64,000 nucleotides of DNA from JBKEAJ01 sp047974415. GTDB lineage: Bacteria > Bacteroidota > Bacteroidia > Bacteroidales > Prolixibacteraceae. Below, in pieces: positions 34,772 to 42,956 of the stretch (positions are counted from its first letter, which is position 1; the number at the start of each line of letters is the position of its first letter). Location of the stretch: the NCBI GenBank assembly GCA_047974415.1, contig JBKECH010000011.1:1-64000 (forward strand). Reading direction: 5' to 3'. Under the pieces are notes generated by a model. That model searched no databases, was not told where the DNA came from, and saw only the letters and a program-made list of their open reading frames with translations. The position numbers were made by a program, and so were the translations under genes.

Positions 34772-35791
34772 ATGATGTTAGGAGATTTATTGTTTTCTAT
34801 TTTAGAAAAGCAGAAGACTGTTGTTATTCCTCGTTTTGGAATAGTCGTAGAAAAGAGTGAGGGGGCTAAAATTATTTCAGGGAATGTGATTCCTCCATCT
34901 GCAAGTTACAGCTTTACTTGTAATAATGTTGATGATGATGGTGTCCTTGTCTCAAACTGGGCAAGGATAAATAATATTTCCTATAACGAGGCGCGCTTGG
35001 ATATCAATAAACAGATTAAAGAATTAAGCATTGAACTGTTTGAAAAGAGGCATGCGCATATTGCAGGCTTTGCAAGCTTTAGCTTAACGGAAGACAACAA
35101 AACAGAATTTGCAATAGACAAATCTGTGCTAGAAGTAGAGGATTTTATAGACAAACCTATTGCAATCTCGTCTGCAAGGAAAAAAAATAATAAGGTAATT
35201 GTAGAGGCGGAAAAAAAGAAGGAGAAGAAAGAGAAAAAATCAAATTCTAAAGAATCGAGAAAGCTATTTATATTTCTGGGAATAATGTTCTTACTTGGGG
35301 CGTTAGTCGTCGGGTGGTTCTCAATACCAAGGAGCACACGTGATACTTATTTCCAAAAGGTAAAACTGTCATTAACAAGTTTCGAAAGTAATTCGGAGTT
35401 TGCCGAAGTGTCTGATAATGATGTAGTTGTGGATTCCGTCGATACGGTGCTCTTAGATACAATAGTAGCAGATACGCTTGGAAGCTTAGACTCTGTCGGC
35501 GTTCCAGAACTTGGTGATAATGAATTGTATACATTGGAGATGTCAGGATATGAATACTTTGTAATTGCAGGGCAGTTCAGCCTGCGCTCTAATGCCGAAA
35601 ATTTGTACTGGAGTCTTAAGGATAAAGGTTATACGCCTATATTTTTGGGGAGGCGTTCGGGTCTCTATCAAGTAGCTATCGGAGGGTTTAAAAAACGTTT
35701 CTCGGCAGATAGTCTGGAACTGACACTGCGTTCGTCCGAAGAATTAAAATCATGTTGGGTGCTGGATATTAATAACAATTCTGGTAATTAG
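34772..35791 (+). CDS. HU-CCDC81-like and SPOR domain membrane protein
   Basis: 339 aa. The N-terminal ~110 residues resemble the Bacteroidota CCDC81-type HU domains (FSILEKQKTVVIPRFGIVVEK, ARINNISYNEARLDINKQI). A Lys-rich segment precedes one membrane helix (LFIFLGIMFLLGALVVGWF). The C-terminal domain (EYFVIAGQFSLRSNAENLYWSLKDKGY ... YQVAIGGF) is a SPOR peptidoglycan-binding domain. The topology implies a cytoplasmic HU domain and periplasmic SPOR, possibly linking nucleoid and cell-wall events. The TAG stop is the first three bases of the R1 end fragment at 35789. Confidence 0.8.
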   Translation: MMLGDLLFSILEKQKTVVIPRFGIVVEKSEGAKIISGNVIPPSASYSFTCNNVDDDGVLVSNWARINNISYNEARLDINKQIKELSIELFEKRHAHIAGFASFSLTEDNKTEFAIDKSVLEVEDFIDKPIAISSARKKNNKVIVEAEKKKEKKEKKSNSKESRKLFIFLGIMFLLGALVVGWFSIPRSTRDTYFQKVKLSLTSFESNSEFAEVSDNDVVVDSVDTVLLDTIVADTLGSLDSVGVPELGDNELYTLEMSGYEYFVIAGQFSLRSNAENLYWSLKDKGYTPIFLGRRSGLYQVAIGGFKKRFSADSLELTLRSSEELKSCWVLDINNNSGN

Positions 35792-35814
35792 TGTCTGTCC
35801 ATAAAGTCGGGAGT
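35789..35814 (+). repeat. R1 end fragment, copy e (left end only)
   Basis: Twenty-six bases (TAGTGTCTGTCCATAAAGTC then GGGAGT) matching the left terminus of R1, with no remaining interior or right end. TAG is the stop codon of the SPOR-domain gene. The convergent dgt stop codon is only 6 bp beyond. Confidence 0.75.
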
Positions 35815-35820
35815 GTGGGT

Positions 35821-37149
35821 TTATACTCTTGGAAGGTCTATCCCCGTTATTTTCCTATATAGTTCGTAGGCATACACGTCTGTCATGCTAGTTATGTAAT
35901 CCAATATTGATTGAGACATATGATATACAGAGTTGCTAGTGGGAGAGTACTGCTCTGGTATCATAGATAGAAGCTTTTTAGAGTTAAGTTGTTTAGGGTT
36001 TGTTACAGCATAGAAAAAATCGTTGAGTAGGGTTTTTATCACTCTGTGTCCTAGCACTTCGACTTCTACTACTTTTGGGTTATTATATATTTTCTCGACC
36101 GAAAATTGCCTGAGATCTTTACATTTTTCCAATATTTCAGTTTGTGTTGCCTCTATTAGCGCATGCTTAAAAGAGCCGTCAAGGATATTTTTTTCATTGT
36201 CGATGAAAGCAGTTGAGCATGAGTTTATCAATAGGCTTATTACTGATGCTCGCAAGTATGATATTCGTTCGTTATTGTCAGTTACTACACTGAAATTATT
36301 CTCTATCTCTCTTATTTTGTGTTTGTTGTCTTGAGTGTCCAAAAAGTTGAAAAAGATATCTTTGGTAGTATTGTAATCTAGGATTTTTAATTTGTAGGAG
36401 TCTTCCAAGTCCATAACTTGATAGCATATGTCGTCGGCAGCTTCCACTAAATATACCAAAGGGTGCCTTGCTCGTTTTATAGGTTCGTCGGACAGACTCT
36501 TGACAGACAGCATGTCTGCTATTTTTGTGTATGAATGTTTCTCGCTTTGAAAGAATCCGAATTTCTGCTTCGTCGCAAGTGTCGATTCAAACGGGTATTT
36601 TACCATTGATGCCAAGGTTGTATACGTTAGAGCAAAGCCCCCTTCTCGTCGTCCATTAAATTGGTGGCTGAGGTTTCTGAAGGCATTGGCATTACCGTCA
36701 AAATGAGTGAAATCGGCAAATTCGGCTTCGGTCATTTTATTTTCCAACTCCTTGCCATCTCCATTTTTGAAAAAATTAGCGATAGTATCTTCTCCAGAAT
36801 GACCAAAGGGTGGATTTCCTAAGTCGTGTGCAAGGCAAGCTGCTGACACCACCGAATCTATTTTTTCGATTAGGGGGTTGTGCGGAATATCCTTCTTTTT
36901 TAGCAGGTGTTCTGAGACGATATGTCCTAAGGACCGGCCTACCGATGCTACTTCGAGGCTGTGAGTTAGTCGGTTGTGAACAAAAATGCTACCAGGCAGA
37001 GGAAATACCTGTGTTTTGTTTTGCAGACGCCTGAAAGGCGATGAGAAAATAATCCGATCGTAATCTCGCTGAAACTGAGTCCTATCATCTTGGTTATCAG
37101 TGTTTTTATTGCCAAGTCTTTGACTAGAGAGTAATTGTTGCCAGTTCAT
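35821..37149 (-). CDS. dgt: Deoxyguanosinetriphosphate triphosphohydrolase
   Basis: 442 aa. HD-domain enzyme that splits dGTP to deoxyguanosine and triphosphate. FSSPFRRLQNKTQVFPL, NRLTHSLEVASVGRSLG and AACLAHDLGNPPFGHSGED carry the metal-binding His/Asp residues; HPLVYLVEAADDICYQVMDLED follows. Start MNWQQLLSSQRLG. Flanked by R1 sequences on both sides (e and f). Confidence 0.95.
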   Translation of the reverse strand: MNWQQLLSSQRLGNKNTDNQDDRTQFQRDYDRIIFSSPFRRLQNKTQVFPLPGSIFVHNRLTHSLEVASVGRSLGHIVSEHLLKKKDIPHNPLIEKIDSVVSAACLAHDLGNPPFGHSGEDTIANFFKNGDGKELENKMTEAEFADFTHFDGNANAFRNLSHQFNGRREGGFALTYTTLASMVKYPFESTLATKQKFGFFQSEKHSYTKIADMLSVKSLSDEPIKRARHPLVYLVEAADDICYQVMDLEDSYKLKILDYNTTKDIFFNFLDTQDNKHKIREIENNFSVVTDNNERISYLRASVISLLINSCSTAFIDNEKNILDGSFKHALIEATQTEILEKCKDLRQFSVEKIYNNPKVVEVEVLGHRVIKTLLNDFFYAVTNPKQLNSKKLLSMIPEQYSPTSNSVYHMSQSILDYITSMTDVYAYELYRKITGIDLPRV

Positions 37150-37159
37150 TTTTGTTGAT

Positions 37160-37308
37160 TAGTGTCTGTTCATAATGTTGGAAGTTTGAACTAGACAGTT
37201 AAATATCAAGGCTTGTCATTCTGTATAATTGAGAGCTTAAACTAGAGGATCAAGCCCCAAAAGGGTGGATTATTAACGCAGAGATTGGACTTTAATAGTC
37301 AGGCTTTA
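37160..37308 (+). repeat. R1 element, copy f (149 bp, diverged interior)
   Basis: Left part (TAGTGTCTGTTCATAATGTT ... TTAAATATCAAGGCTTG) and right part (AACGCAGAGATTGGACTTTA) are R1; the middle stem is replaced by unrelated sequence (GAGAGCTTAAACTAGAGGAT). Begins 10 bp upstream of the dgt start codon, so it is in the dgt leader. Confidence 0.75.
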
Positions 37309-37312
37309 ATTT

Positions 37313-37350
37313 TAAAAAAAGTATCTGCGTGCAATGTTAACACAGATACT
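37313..37350 (-). terminator. Terminator after the DUF3127 gene
   Basis: On the minus strand a stem AGTATCTGTGT / GCGCAGATACT-type (37340-37350 with 37320-37330, one mismatch) is followed by seven T. It lies between the DUF3127 stop and R1-f. Confidence 0.75.
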
Positions 37351-37369
37351 GATGTTAAGCCCATAATTA

Positions 37370-37747
37370 CTAAAAAGGTAATTCGTCATTTTTAGATGCT
37401 TCGTGGGGGATATCATTTTCAGAGTATGCAGGAAAAGGAGCTGAGTCTATGTCTCCTTGATTTGCATTTGCGCCCATCTTCTCAATGCGCCATGCGTTTA
37501 TGTTGTGATACCATTTGCCGTTGAATTCTCTTGATTCAAGGTTAAAAAATACTTCAACGATGTCGCCTGTGGAAATGTCGTTTACGAGAGAGGTCTTGTC
37601 GCCAAAAAGAGTAAAACAAACATTTTTTGGAAATTGCTCGTCTGTTTCAATTATAAACTCTTGTTTTTTCCATTCCTTGCCTGCCTTGCTAGTGCCCGAT
37701 TGTTCTTCAAGCACTTGTGTTAATTTGCCTTTTACACTTAGTGTCAT
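37370..37747 (-). CDS. DUF3127 OB-fold protein
   Basis: 125 aa. MTLSVKGKLTQVLEEQSGTSKAGKEWKKQEFIIE-type start (seen in two stretches), FPKNVCFTLFGDK and EVFFNLESREFNGKWYHNINAWRIEK are characteristic of DUF3127, an OB-fold family related in shape to single-stranded DNA binding proteins. The C-terminal ~30 residues are acidic/Pro-rich and end DELPF, reminiscent of SSB acidic tails that recruit partners. DNA binding is inference. Confidence 0.8.
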   Translation of the reverse strand: MTLSVKGKLTQVLEEQSGTSKAGKEWKKQEFIIETDEQFPKNVCFTLFGDKTSLVNDISTGDIVEVFFNLESREFNGKWYHNINAWRIEKMGANANQGDIDSAPFPAYSENDIPHEASKNDELPF

Positions 37748-37771
37748 TTATATAAGGTTTTGTAAACAATA

Positions 37772-37802
37772 TTAGCCATTATAGATTGACTACAATGGCT
37801 AA
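37772..37802 (-). terminator. 13-bp hairpin upstream of the DUF3127 gene
   Basis: TTAGCCATTATAG and CTACAATGGCTAA pair (one G-T) around a five-base loop, 25 bp before the DUF3127 start. Could end the FKBP transcript or structure the DUF3127 leader. No long T run follows. Confidence 0.4.
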
Positions 37803-37828
37803 CAATTATATTATTAATAATACATATT

Positions 37829-37979
37829 CAGTGTCTGTTCTATGGTGTTTAGAGTCATAGATAGAAAATCAAGCATCGAAAGGTTGCGTAATTTTGTGTA
37901 TTAATAGTTTCTAGTGTAAATTACGAATATTCAAAATTACGCATAATACAAATGTTGAGCTTCCCATAGCTGGGCTCTA
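37829..37979 (+). repeat. R1-related element, copy g (151 bp, most diverged)
   Basis: Ends are recognisable (CAGTGTCTGTTCTATGGTGT ... TGGGCTCTA) and the hairpin architecture is kept, but the interior has its own inverted repeat (TTGCGTAATTTTG / CAAAATTACGCA) instead of the R1 one. Its last base is one base from the FKBP stop codon. Possibly a sister subfamily. Confidence 0.6.
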
Positions 37980-37980
37980 A

Positions 37981-38724
37981 TTATTTTGCGCTGTCGTCAG
38001 CTTTTACTATGTCTAATAGTTCAATTTCAAATATCAATGCACTGCCAGCCTTTATAGGGCTACCTGGTCTTACATTTTTACCGTATCCTAGATCTTGAGG
38101 GATATATATTTTCCATTTTGAACCAACGGGCATTAGCATAAGTGCTTCGGAGAATCCTTTTACCACGCCATTTACATTGAATGTGGCAGGCTCGCCTCTG
38201 TCAATAGATGAGTCAAACTTTGTTCCATCGATTAGAGTTCCTGTGTAGTTTACTTTTACATCCTCTCCACTTGCGGGAACAGCTCCAGTACCTTCTTTAA
38301 GAATCTCGTATTGTAGACCCGATTCTGTTACTATTACGCCGTCTCTTTTGGCATTCTCTGTTAAAAAGGCATCTCCTTTCTTTATATTGGCATCGTAAAC
38401 CTTATCTGTCATTCTCTGTGCATAAGTTTGTATTACGGTATTAGCTTGTTCGGGTGTCAGCTGAGAATTCTCTAGGTTTTCTAAATCTTTCTCGGACAGT
38501 AGGGTTTTGATTGCCGACATTACTATGTCCATATTTAGGTTTTCTTTTTCAGGGAGTGAATTTATTTGTTGATTTCCACCTCCACCTATAAACAGACCTA
38601 TTGCATAACTCACTGAGTCAGTTTCGGTTTTCAGAGATACTGTGTCACTTACGCTATTGTTGGTGCATGCTGAGATTGCTCCAGCTGACAATAGAACTAG
38701 GATTGCTAAAAGATTCTTTTTCAT
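37981..38724 (-). CDS. FKBP-type peptidyl-prolyl cis-trans isomerase lipoprotein
   Basis: 247 aa. Lipoprotein signal MKKNLLAILVLLSAGAISAC; N-terminal FKBP dimerisation region to ~120 (SYAIGLFIGGG, LTPEQANTVIQ); FKBP catalytic domain with VKVNYTGTLIDGTKFDSS, FNVNGVVKGFSEALMLMPVGSKW and YIPQDLGYGKN. Predicted to help fold outer-envelope proteins in the periplasm. Downstream of the LptD-like gene on the same strand with 114 bp between. Confidence 0.92.
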   Translation of the reverse strand: MKKNLLAILVLLSAGAISACTNNSVSDTVSLKTETDSVSYAIGLFIGGGGNQQINSLPEKENLNMDIVMSAIKTLLSEKDLENLENSQLTPEQANTVIQTYAQRMTDKVYDANIKKGDAFLTENAKRDGVIVTESGLQYEILKEGTGAVPASGEDVKVNYTGTLIDGTKFDSSIDRGEPATFNVNGVVKGFSEALMLMPVGSKWKIYIPQDLGYGKNVRPGSPIKAGSALIFEIELLDIVKADDSAK

Positions 38725-38838
38725 TTGTTTTGTTTTATATTCATTTTAAATAATATCATTTTTTATAAAAAACTCCGCAAGATACACCGAATATTTGTCA
38801 TACTAAAATTGAACGTGAGTCAATTTGTTAATTCAGAT

Positions 38839-41454
38839 TTACTGATCTCTCCAATTCTTCCGTTTGTCAATTTTTAAGTCGCTAAGCATTGATGAGCTAG
38901 CCCTAATTGTAAAGCCATACGAAGTTCGAGGTCCAAACGGAATAAAGTTTAAATTAAATTCCCAGCAATGTAGATTTCGCGATAAGTTAAAAGAGGTGTA
39001 AGTTATTTCTTTGGTGGTAAAATCGTATCCCGAGTTGAAAGAAATGTTCCACTTGGAAGTTAAGCTCAATGATCCGTTGAAGTTGAGTACCTGAGTTAGT
39101 CTATGGTCGACAAACCTATTCGGTTTGCTGTATGAAATGGAGTAGTTAAAGCTAAATCGCCAAGGGATGCTGAAATCGACGTACGAATTGTAGCCTAAAA
39201 ACGGATTTAATATGGCTTGTTCGTATCTTCTGTTGCGTTCTTTTTTTATTTTTTCTTTGCCATCTTTCGAGCTGAAGTCCATTCCAAAGGCCGTGCTGAC
39301 ACTTGTAATACGCCCGAGTTTGCCTAAGCCACTGCCATTTTGCCACATGAACTTATTTATTTTTCTGCCAGTGGAATCGGTGTCGTAGGGATCTACATTA
39401 AAAGATACGTTGAAGTTGAGATCTCTCACGGAAGTTCTTATATTTCCACTTATGTTTGAGAAGTTCAAAGAATCAGCAACAAAGTTGTAGCTAGAGTTGA
39501 GGCTGAGGTCGAAAATCTTGAATTTTGCATACTTTTCGGCATTCTCTGTTGTATCGTTTGAATTTGATTTCTTACCTTCTAGGCTGTTCAGTAGGCTCAT
39601 ACTCATCGACGAGCTTTCGCTTCCCGATTTTCCATTGCTCCCTGTAAATATATTGTAGTATTGCCTGTTGCCTGTCTCGTCTATGTAGCTGTCGTAAAAA
39701 CCATATTTGTCGTCCGAGAAATCGGGTTTGAAATTAAAAGATACCGAAGGGGTAATTTTGTGTCGTATGGCTTTTAGTTTCCAGTTTGGATTTTTCATTG
39801 TGTACATCCCATACATGTTTGTGGATGTGCTTATTCCAAAAGAGTAGTTGTAATATCTGCCAAAGCTCATTTCCTGTTCCGACATCAATACGCTGTCTAT
39901 TGTTCCATTTGCCAATGTGTCTTCCATTATGGTTTTTTTGTATCTTTTGAGATACCAGTCTTCGTCATAACTTATTGAAGGGCTTATATTTATGATTCCC
40001 AGTAGATTCATTGATGGTAGTCCTACACTTATGTTATTATTGATGGAATTGCTCCAGTCTTTCAGATAGTTCATGTTAAAAAGTTCGTCTTCTTTAACAT
40101 TATTGATAGAATTCTGAGCAGACAGTCCGTAGGAGAAAGTGAATTGCTCGTACCATTTGGCACTTTTGCTTTTGTTCAGCCACTTAAAAGGATAAATCCT
40201 ATTCATAGTGAAGTTTAAGTTAGGCAGTCCTAATGAGATGGTTGAATCGCGAGAATTTTGTGAGTGCCGTGCCGACACCGTTAGGTTGAAGGGGCTGTTT
40301 TCCCAGCGTTTTCGAAATGAGATGCTAGATGACTTCTGCTGTTGGAGGTAGGAGTCTGAATTATATGAATTTTCTTTGTCGTACGATGATGTTGAGAGGT
40401 TTACATTTGCAGAAAACGAGGTGCTAGGATTTACTTTTGCATCTTGACTAAAATTCCATGAGAGGCTATAGCCCTTGCTTTCAGAGTATGAGGCAGGTAC
40501 CTCGGGGTCGCCAATTTTGTTCATATTATACGAGAAGTTTAGCCCTCCCGAGTACTTATATCTTTTCTTGTAGTTGGTGCTAAGCTTTATACCCCACGAG
40601 CCCATCGTATAAATTTCTCCAAGTGCCGTAACATCAAAATATTCAGATGCGGCAAGGTAGTAACCAAAATTCCGGAGGTAGAAGCCTCGACTTTTCTCTT
40701 CTCCATAAGTTGGTAAGATAAAACCCGACGAATAACTTGGTGTGCTAGGAAAAAATCCGAAGGGTATATATAAAGGAATATGCACATCTTCGAATACCAT
40801 GTGGGCAGGACCTGTAATAATTTTATCCCCCTTTATGAATTTACCTTTACTCAGTTGCATGTAGAAATGGGGGTGCTCAGCATCGCACGTAGTGTACTTC
40901 CCATTTCGCAGTAGCATCTCGTCGTCGGATATTTTTTTGGTCCATTCGCTATGTATATATCCTCCATCTTGCTCAGTTATAACATTTTCGATAATTCCTT
41001 TTTCCGTGTCGAAGTTATACCTCATTTTCAGAGCCTCGTATTCAGAGCCGTGGTCATTGAAAATGGGATTGCCTTTCAAATCGCCGACAGTATCTTGTAC
41101 GCCAGATGCAGTGAGCTCTTTTTTATTAAAATCTATTTCTATATGGTCTGCTTTTAGATTTATTTGGTCGTAGGTAAGGTCGCCACTATTATACAAAAAG
41201 AACTTTTTTGTCTTCATGTATATTATGCCAGAATCTTGCATTGTATATTTCACAGGGAAATCGAAAACTCTATCGGGCTTGTTGATGGAGTCCACTGTTG
41301 CACTGTCGATGGACAAGCTGTCATGTGCATGTGCCAACGAATCAGCGTTGACGTAAGACGTGTCAATGCTGATTGTGTTTACAGCCTCAGCTTTTACACC
41401 AAATGCAAGGCTTGTCAGGATTAATGTTATATTTAGATAAAATATTCTTATCAT
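38839..41454 (-). CDS. LptD-like LPS-assembly outer membrane protein
   Basis: 871 aa. Signal peptide MIRIFYLNITLILTSLAFGVKAEA. Residues ~60-240 form an OstA/LptA-like beta-jellyroll (KFFLYNSGDLTYDQINLKADHI, YEALKMRYNFDTEKGII, LLRNGKYTTCDAEHPHFYM), with the short IPLYIPFGFFP segment typical of LptD. The rest is a long series of alternating amphipathic strands consistent with a large beta-barrel. Diverged from the proteobacterial LptD but fits the Bacteroidota version. Divergent from the amidase gene. Confidence 0.85.
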   Translation of the reverse strand: MIRIFYLNITLILTSLAFGVKAEAVNTISIDTSYVNADSLAHAHDSLSIDSATVDSINKPDRVFDFPVKYTMQDSGIIYMKTKKFFLYNSGDLTYDQINLKADHIEIDFNKKELTASGVQDTVGDLKGNPIFNDHGSEYEALKMRYNFDTEKGIIENVITEQDGGYIHSEWTKKISDDEMLLRNGKYTTCDAEHPHFYMQLSKGKFIKGDKIITGPAHMVFEDVHIPLYIPFGFFPSTPSYSSGFILPTYGEEKSRGFYLRNFGYYLAASEYFDVTALGEIYTMGSWGIKLSTNYKKRYKYSGGLNFSYNMNKIGDPEVPASYSESKGYSLSWNFSQDAKVNPSTSFSANVNLSTSSYDKENSYNSDSYLQQQKSSSISFRKRWENSPFNLTVSARHSQNSRDSTISLGLPNLNFTMNRIYPFKWLNKSKSAKWYEQFTFSYGLSAQNSINNVKEDELFNMNYLKDWSNSINNNISVGLPSMNLLGIINISPSISYDEDWYLKRYKKTIMEDTLANGTIDSVLMSEQEMSFGRYYNYSFGISTSTNMYGMYTMKNPNWKLKAIRHKITPSVSFNFKPDFSDDKYGFYDSYIDETGNRQYYNIFTGSNGKSGSESSSMSMSLLNSLEGKKSNSNDTTENAEKYAKFKIFDLSLNSSYNFVADSLNFSNISGNIRTSVRDLNFNVSFNVDPYDTDSTGRKINKFMWQNGSGLGKLGRITSVSTAFGMDFSSKDGKEKIKKERNRRYEQAILNPFLGYNSYVDFSIPWRFSFNYSISYSKPNRFVDHRLTQVLNFNGSLSLTSKWNISFNSGYDFTTKEITYTSFNLSRNLHCWEFNLNFIPFGPRTSYGFTIRASSSMLSDLKIDKRKNWRDQ

Positions 41455-41595
41455 ATACTGTTGCAGAATGCCACAAAAGTACTACAAAATACTTCAAATG
41501 TTACATCTCATCTGCTTTATATTTTGTTTTTAGTCTCTAGATATATATCGCAAATTTAGTCCTACTCTTGTGGCAGAGCTAGTCTCTCGTGTTTC

Positions 41596-41640
41596 GTTTC
41601 GTGCTAGTCCATAAAAGTTTGGAGCTTGAATTTTATATTT
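41596..41640 (+). repeat. Possible R1 left-end remnant
   Basis: GTGCTAGTCCATAAAAGT followed by TTGGAGCTTGAATTTTATA aligns loosely with the R1 left end (TGTCTGTCCATAATGTCGGGAG ... GAACTATAAA in parts). No right end is seen. Degenerate; may be chance. Confidence 0.3.
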
Positions 41641-41676
41641 TGGGGAGCTAACAGAGCTATGAATAAAATTAATATT

Positions 41677-41684
41677 TATCTTTG
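41677..41684 (+). promoter_or_regulatory. -7 box of the amidase gene
   Basis: TATCTTTG, a full TAnnTTTG match, 32 bases before the ATG at 41717. No clear TTG at the -33 position. Confidence 0.45.
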
Positions 41685-41716
41685 TCGGTTTATAATCAAA
41701 TATTTTAAAAGGAATT

Positions 41717-42568
41717 ATGACAATCAGAATTTTCACCACTGTTTTTGGTCTGTTTTTATTTGGACTAGTTGTTAACGCTCAGGGTGGTAATCCTCTAACT
41801 ACCATAGTTATAGATCCTGGTCATGGAGGGAAAGACTTGGGTGCATCTCGCGATGGGGTTAATGAAAAAGATATAACATTAAGTATTGCAAAACTGCTGA
41901 AAGCGAAGCTAGAAGCAAGGAAACCAGAGATAAATGTTACATTGACAAGAGAAGACGATGTGTTGATTCCTTTACATCAACGTGCCGAAAAAGCAAACGA
42001 GGCAAATGCAGATTTATTTATTTCATTGCATGTAAATGCAAGCGACTCGGAGCAGGCGAACGGTATTGAAACCTATGTGTTGGGACTCCATAAATCCGAA
42101 GAAACTCTTGATGCTGTAAAAAAAGAAAATACAGTTATTATGATGGAAGATGCTTATGTTTCGGAATACGACGGATTTGACCCCTCGAGTTCGGAATCTT
42201 ACATTGTGTTCGAGCTATTGAAAGATGAACATATAGAGCAAAGTATTGAATTTGCATCTTGTGTTCAGAAAAGACTTCCCGAACTGGCAAGGATGGAAAA
42301 TCGAGGCGTAAAACAAGGAGGTTTCTTATTGTTGAAAAACATGACAATGCCGTCGGTGCTTGTTGAGATGGGCTTTGTTTCCAACAAAGACAACTGCAAA
42401 AAAATGATTGACAAGGTGGGGCAGCACAAAATTAGCGAAGCCATATATGAATCCTTATTCGACTATGCTAATTCGGTAAACTATGAACCTAAAATTGAAA
42501 AGCTAAATATCCCCGACAAGCCCATTGAAAATCAGTATATGAAGGCAATAGAAGAAAATTCTAAATAG
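41717..42568 (+). CDS. N-acetylmuramoyl-L-alanine amidase
   Basis: 283 aa, periplasmic. Signal peptide MTIRIFTTVFGLFLFGLVVNAQ, then an Amidase_3 catalytic domain over most of the protein: zinc ligands in IDPGHGGKD, GVNEKD and SLHVNA, and catalytic Glu in VLVEMGFVSN. Cuts the amide bond between MurNAc and the stem peptide, usually in daughter-cell separation. A short tail (PKIEKLNIPDKPIENQYMKA) follows the domain. The TAG stop (42566-42568) is the beginning of a decayed reverse R1 copy. Confidence 0.93.
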   Translation: MTIRIFTTVFGLFLFGLVVNAQGGNPLTTIVIDPGHGGKDLGASRDGVNEKDITLSIAKLLKAKLEARKPEINVTLTREDDVLIPLHQRAEKANEANADLFISLHVNASDSEQANGIETYVLGLHKSEETLDAVKKENTVIMMEDAYVSEYDGFDPSSSESYIVFELLKDEHIEQSIEFASCVQKRLPELARMENRGVKQGGFLLLKNMTMPSVLVEMGFVSNKDNCKKMIDKVGQHKISEAIYESLFDYANSVNYEPKIEKLNIPDKPIENQYMKAIEENSK

Positions 42569-42670
42569 AGCTCCTCTGTAAAGGCTAATATCTGTGTTTT
42601 GCTCATATTGCGAATAAGTCATTTACACAAGCACTTCTAACACATTGTGCTTGCAAGCCTTGATGTCATG
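42566..42670 (-). repeat. R1 element, copy j (reverse orientation, decayed)
   Basis: Reads as the reverse complement of R1: TAG, then GGCTAATATCTG, TTTTGCTCATATTGCGAATA, GTCATTTACACAAG and TTGCAAGCCTTGAT in order. The far (left) end is lost. Its first three bases are the amidase stop codon. Confidence 0.65.
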
Positions 42671-42925
42671 CGAGCACGGTGTAGATTGGAACCTTATATA
42701 TGAATTCCGAATAATATATCCATAATACGGTATAGAGCGACTTCCTCTTTTCTCGGAAAATAAGAAATTGATGTTTGGGTAAAAATCGAAAAAATACATG
42801 AATTTTTCGAATAATTTAAAAAGTTGCGAACAAGTATATAAATTGGATGCTTGTAAAAGTGGGAGTTTGTCGAGTGCAATTTCTTTAGATAAGAAGATAG
42901 CTATGAATCTTCTCAATAAAGTTGT
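42671..42925. other. Intergenic region before the carboxyltransferase gene
   Basis: No supported gene; two overlapping minus-strand reading frames (97 and 61 codons) look like chance. AT-rich, with the downstream gene's promoter at its end. Confidence 0.3.
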
Positions 42926-42933
42926 TAACTTTG
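42926..42933 (+). promoter_or_regulatory. -7 box of the carboxyltransferase gene
   Basis: TAACTTTG, a full TAnnTTTG match, 23 bases before the ATG at 42957. The -33 region is not recognisable. Confidence 0.5.
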
Positions 42934-42956
42934 TAGCGTAAAAAATCTAATTTATT

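Noticed and set aside
42623..42916. Minus-strand frames of 97 and 61 codons upstream of the carboxyltransferase gene
   Set aside because: They overlap the R1-j remnant and the promoter region, overlap each other in different frames, and show no homology cues.
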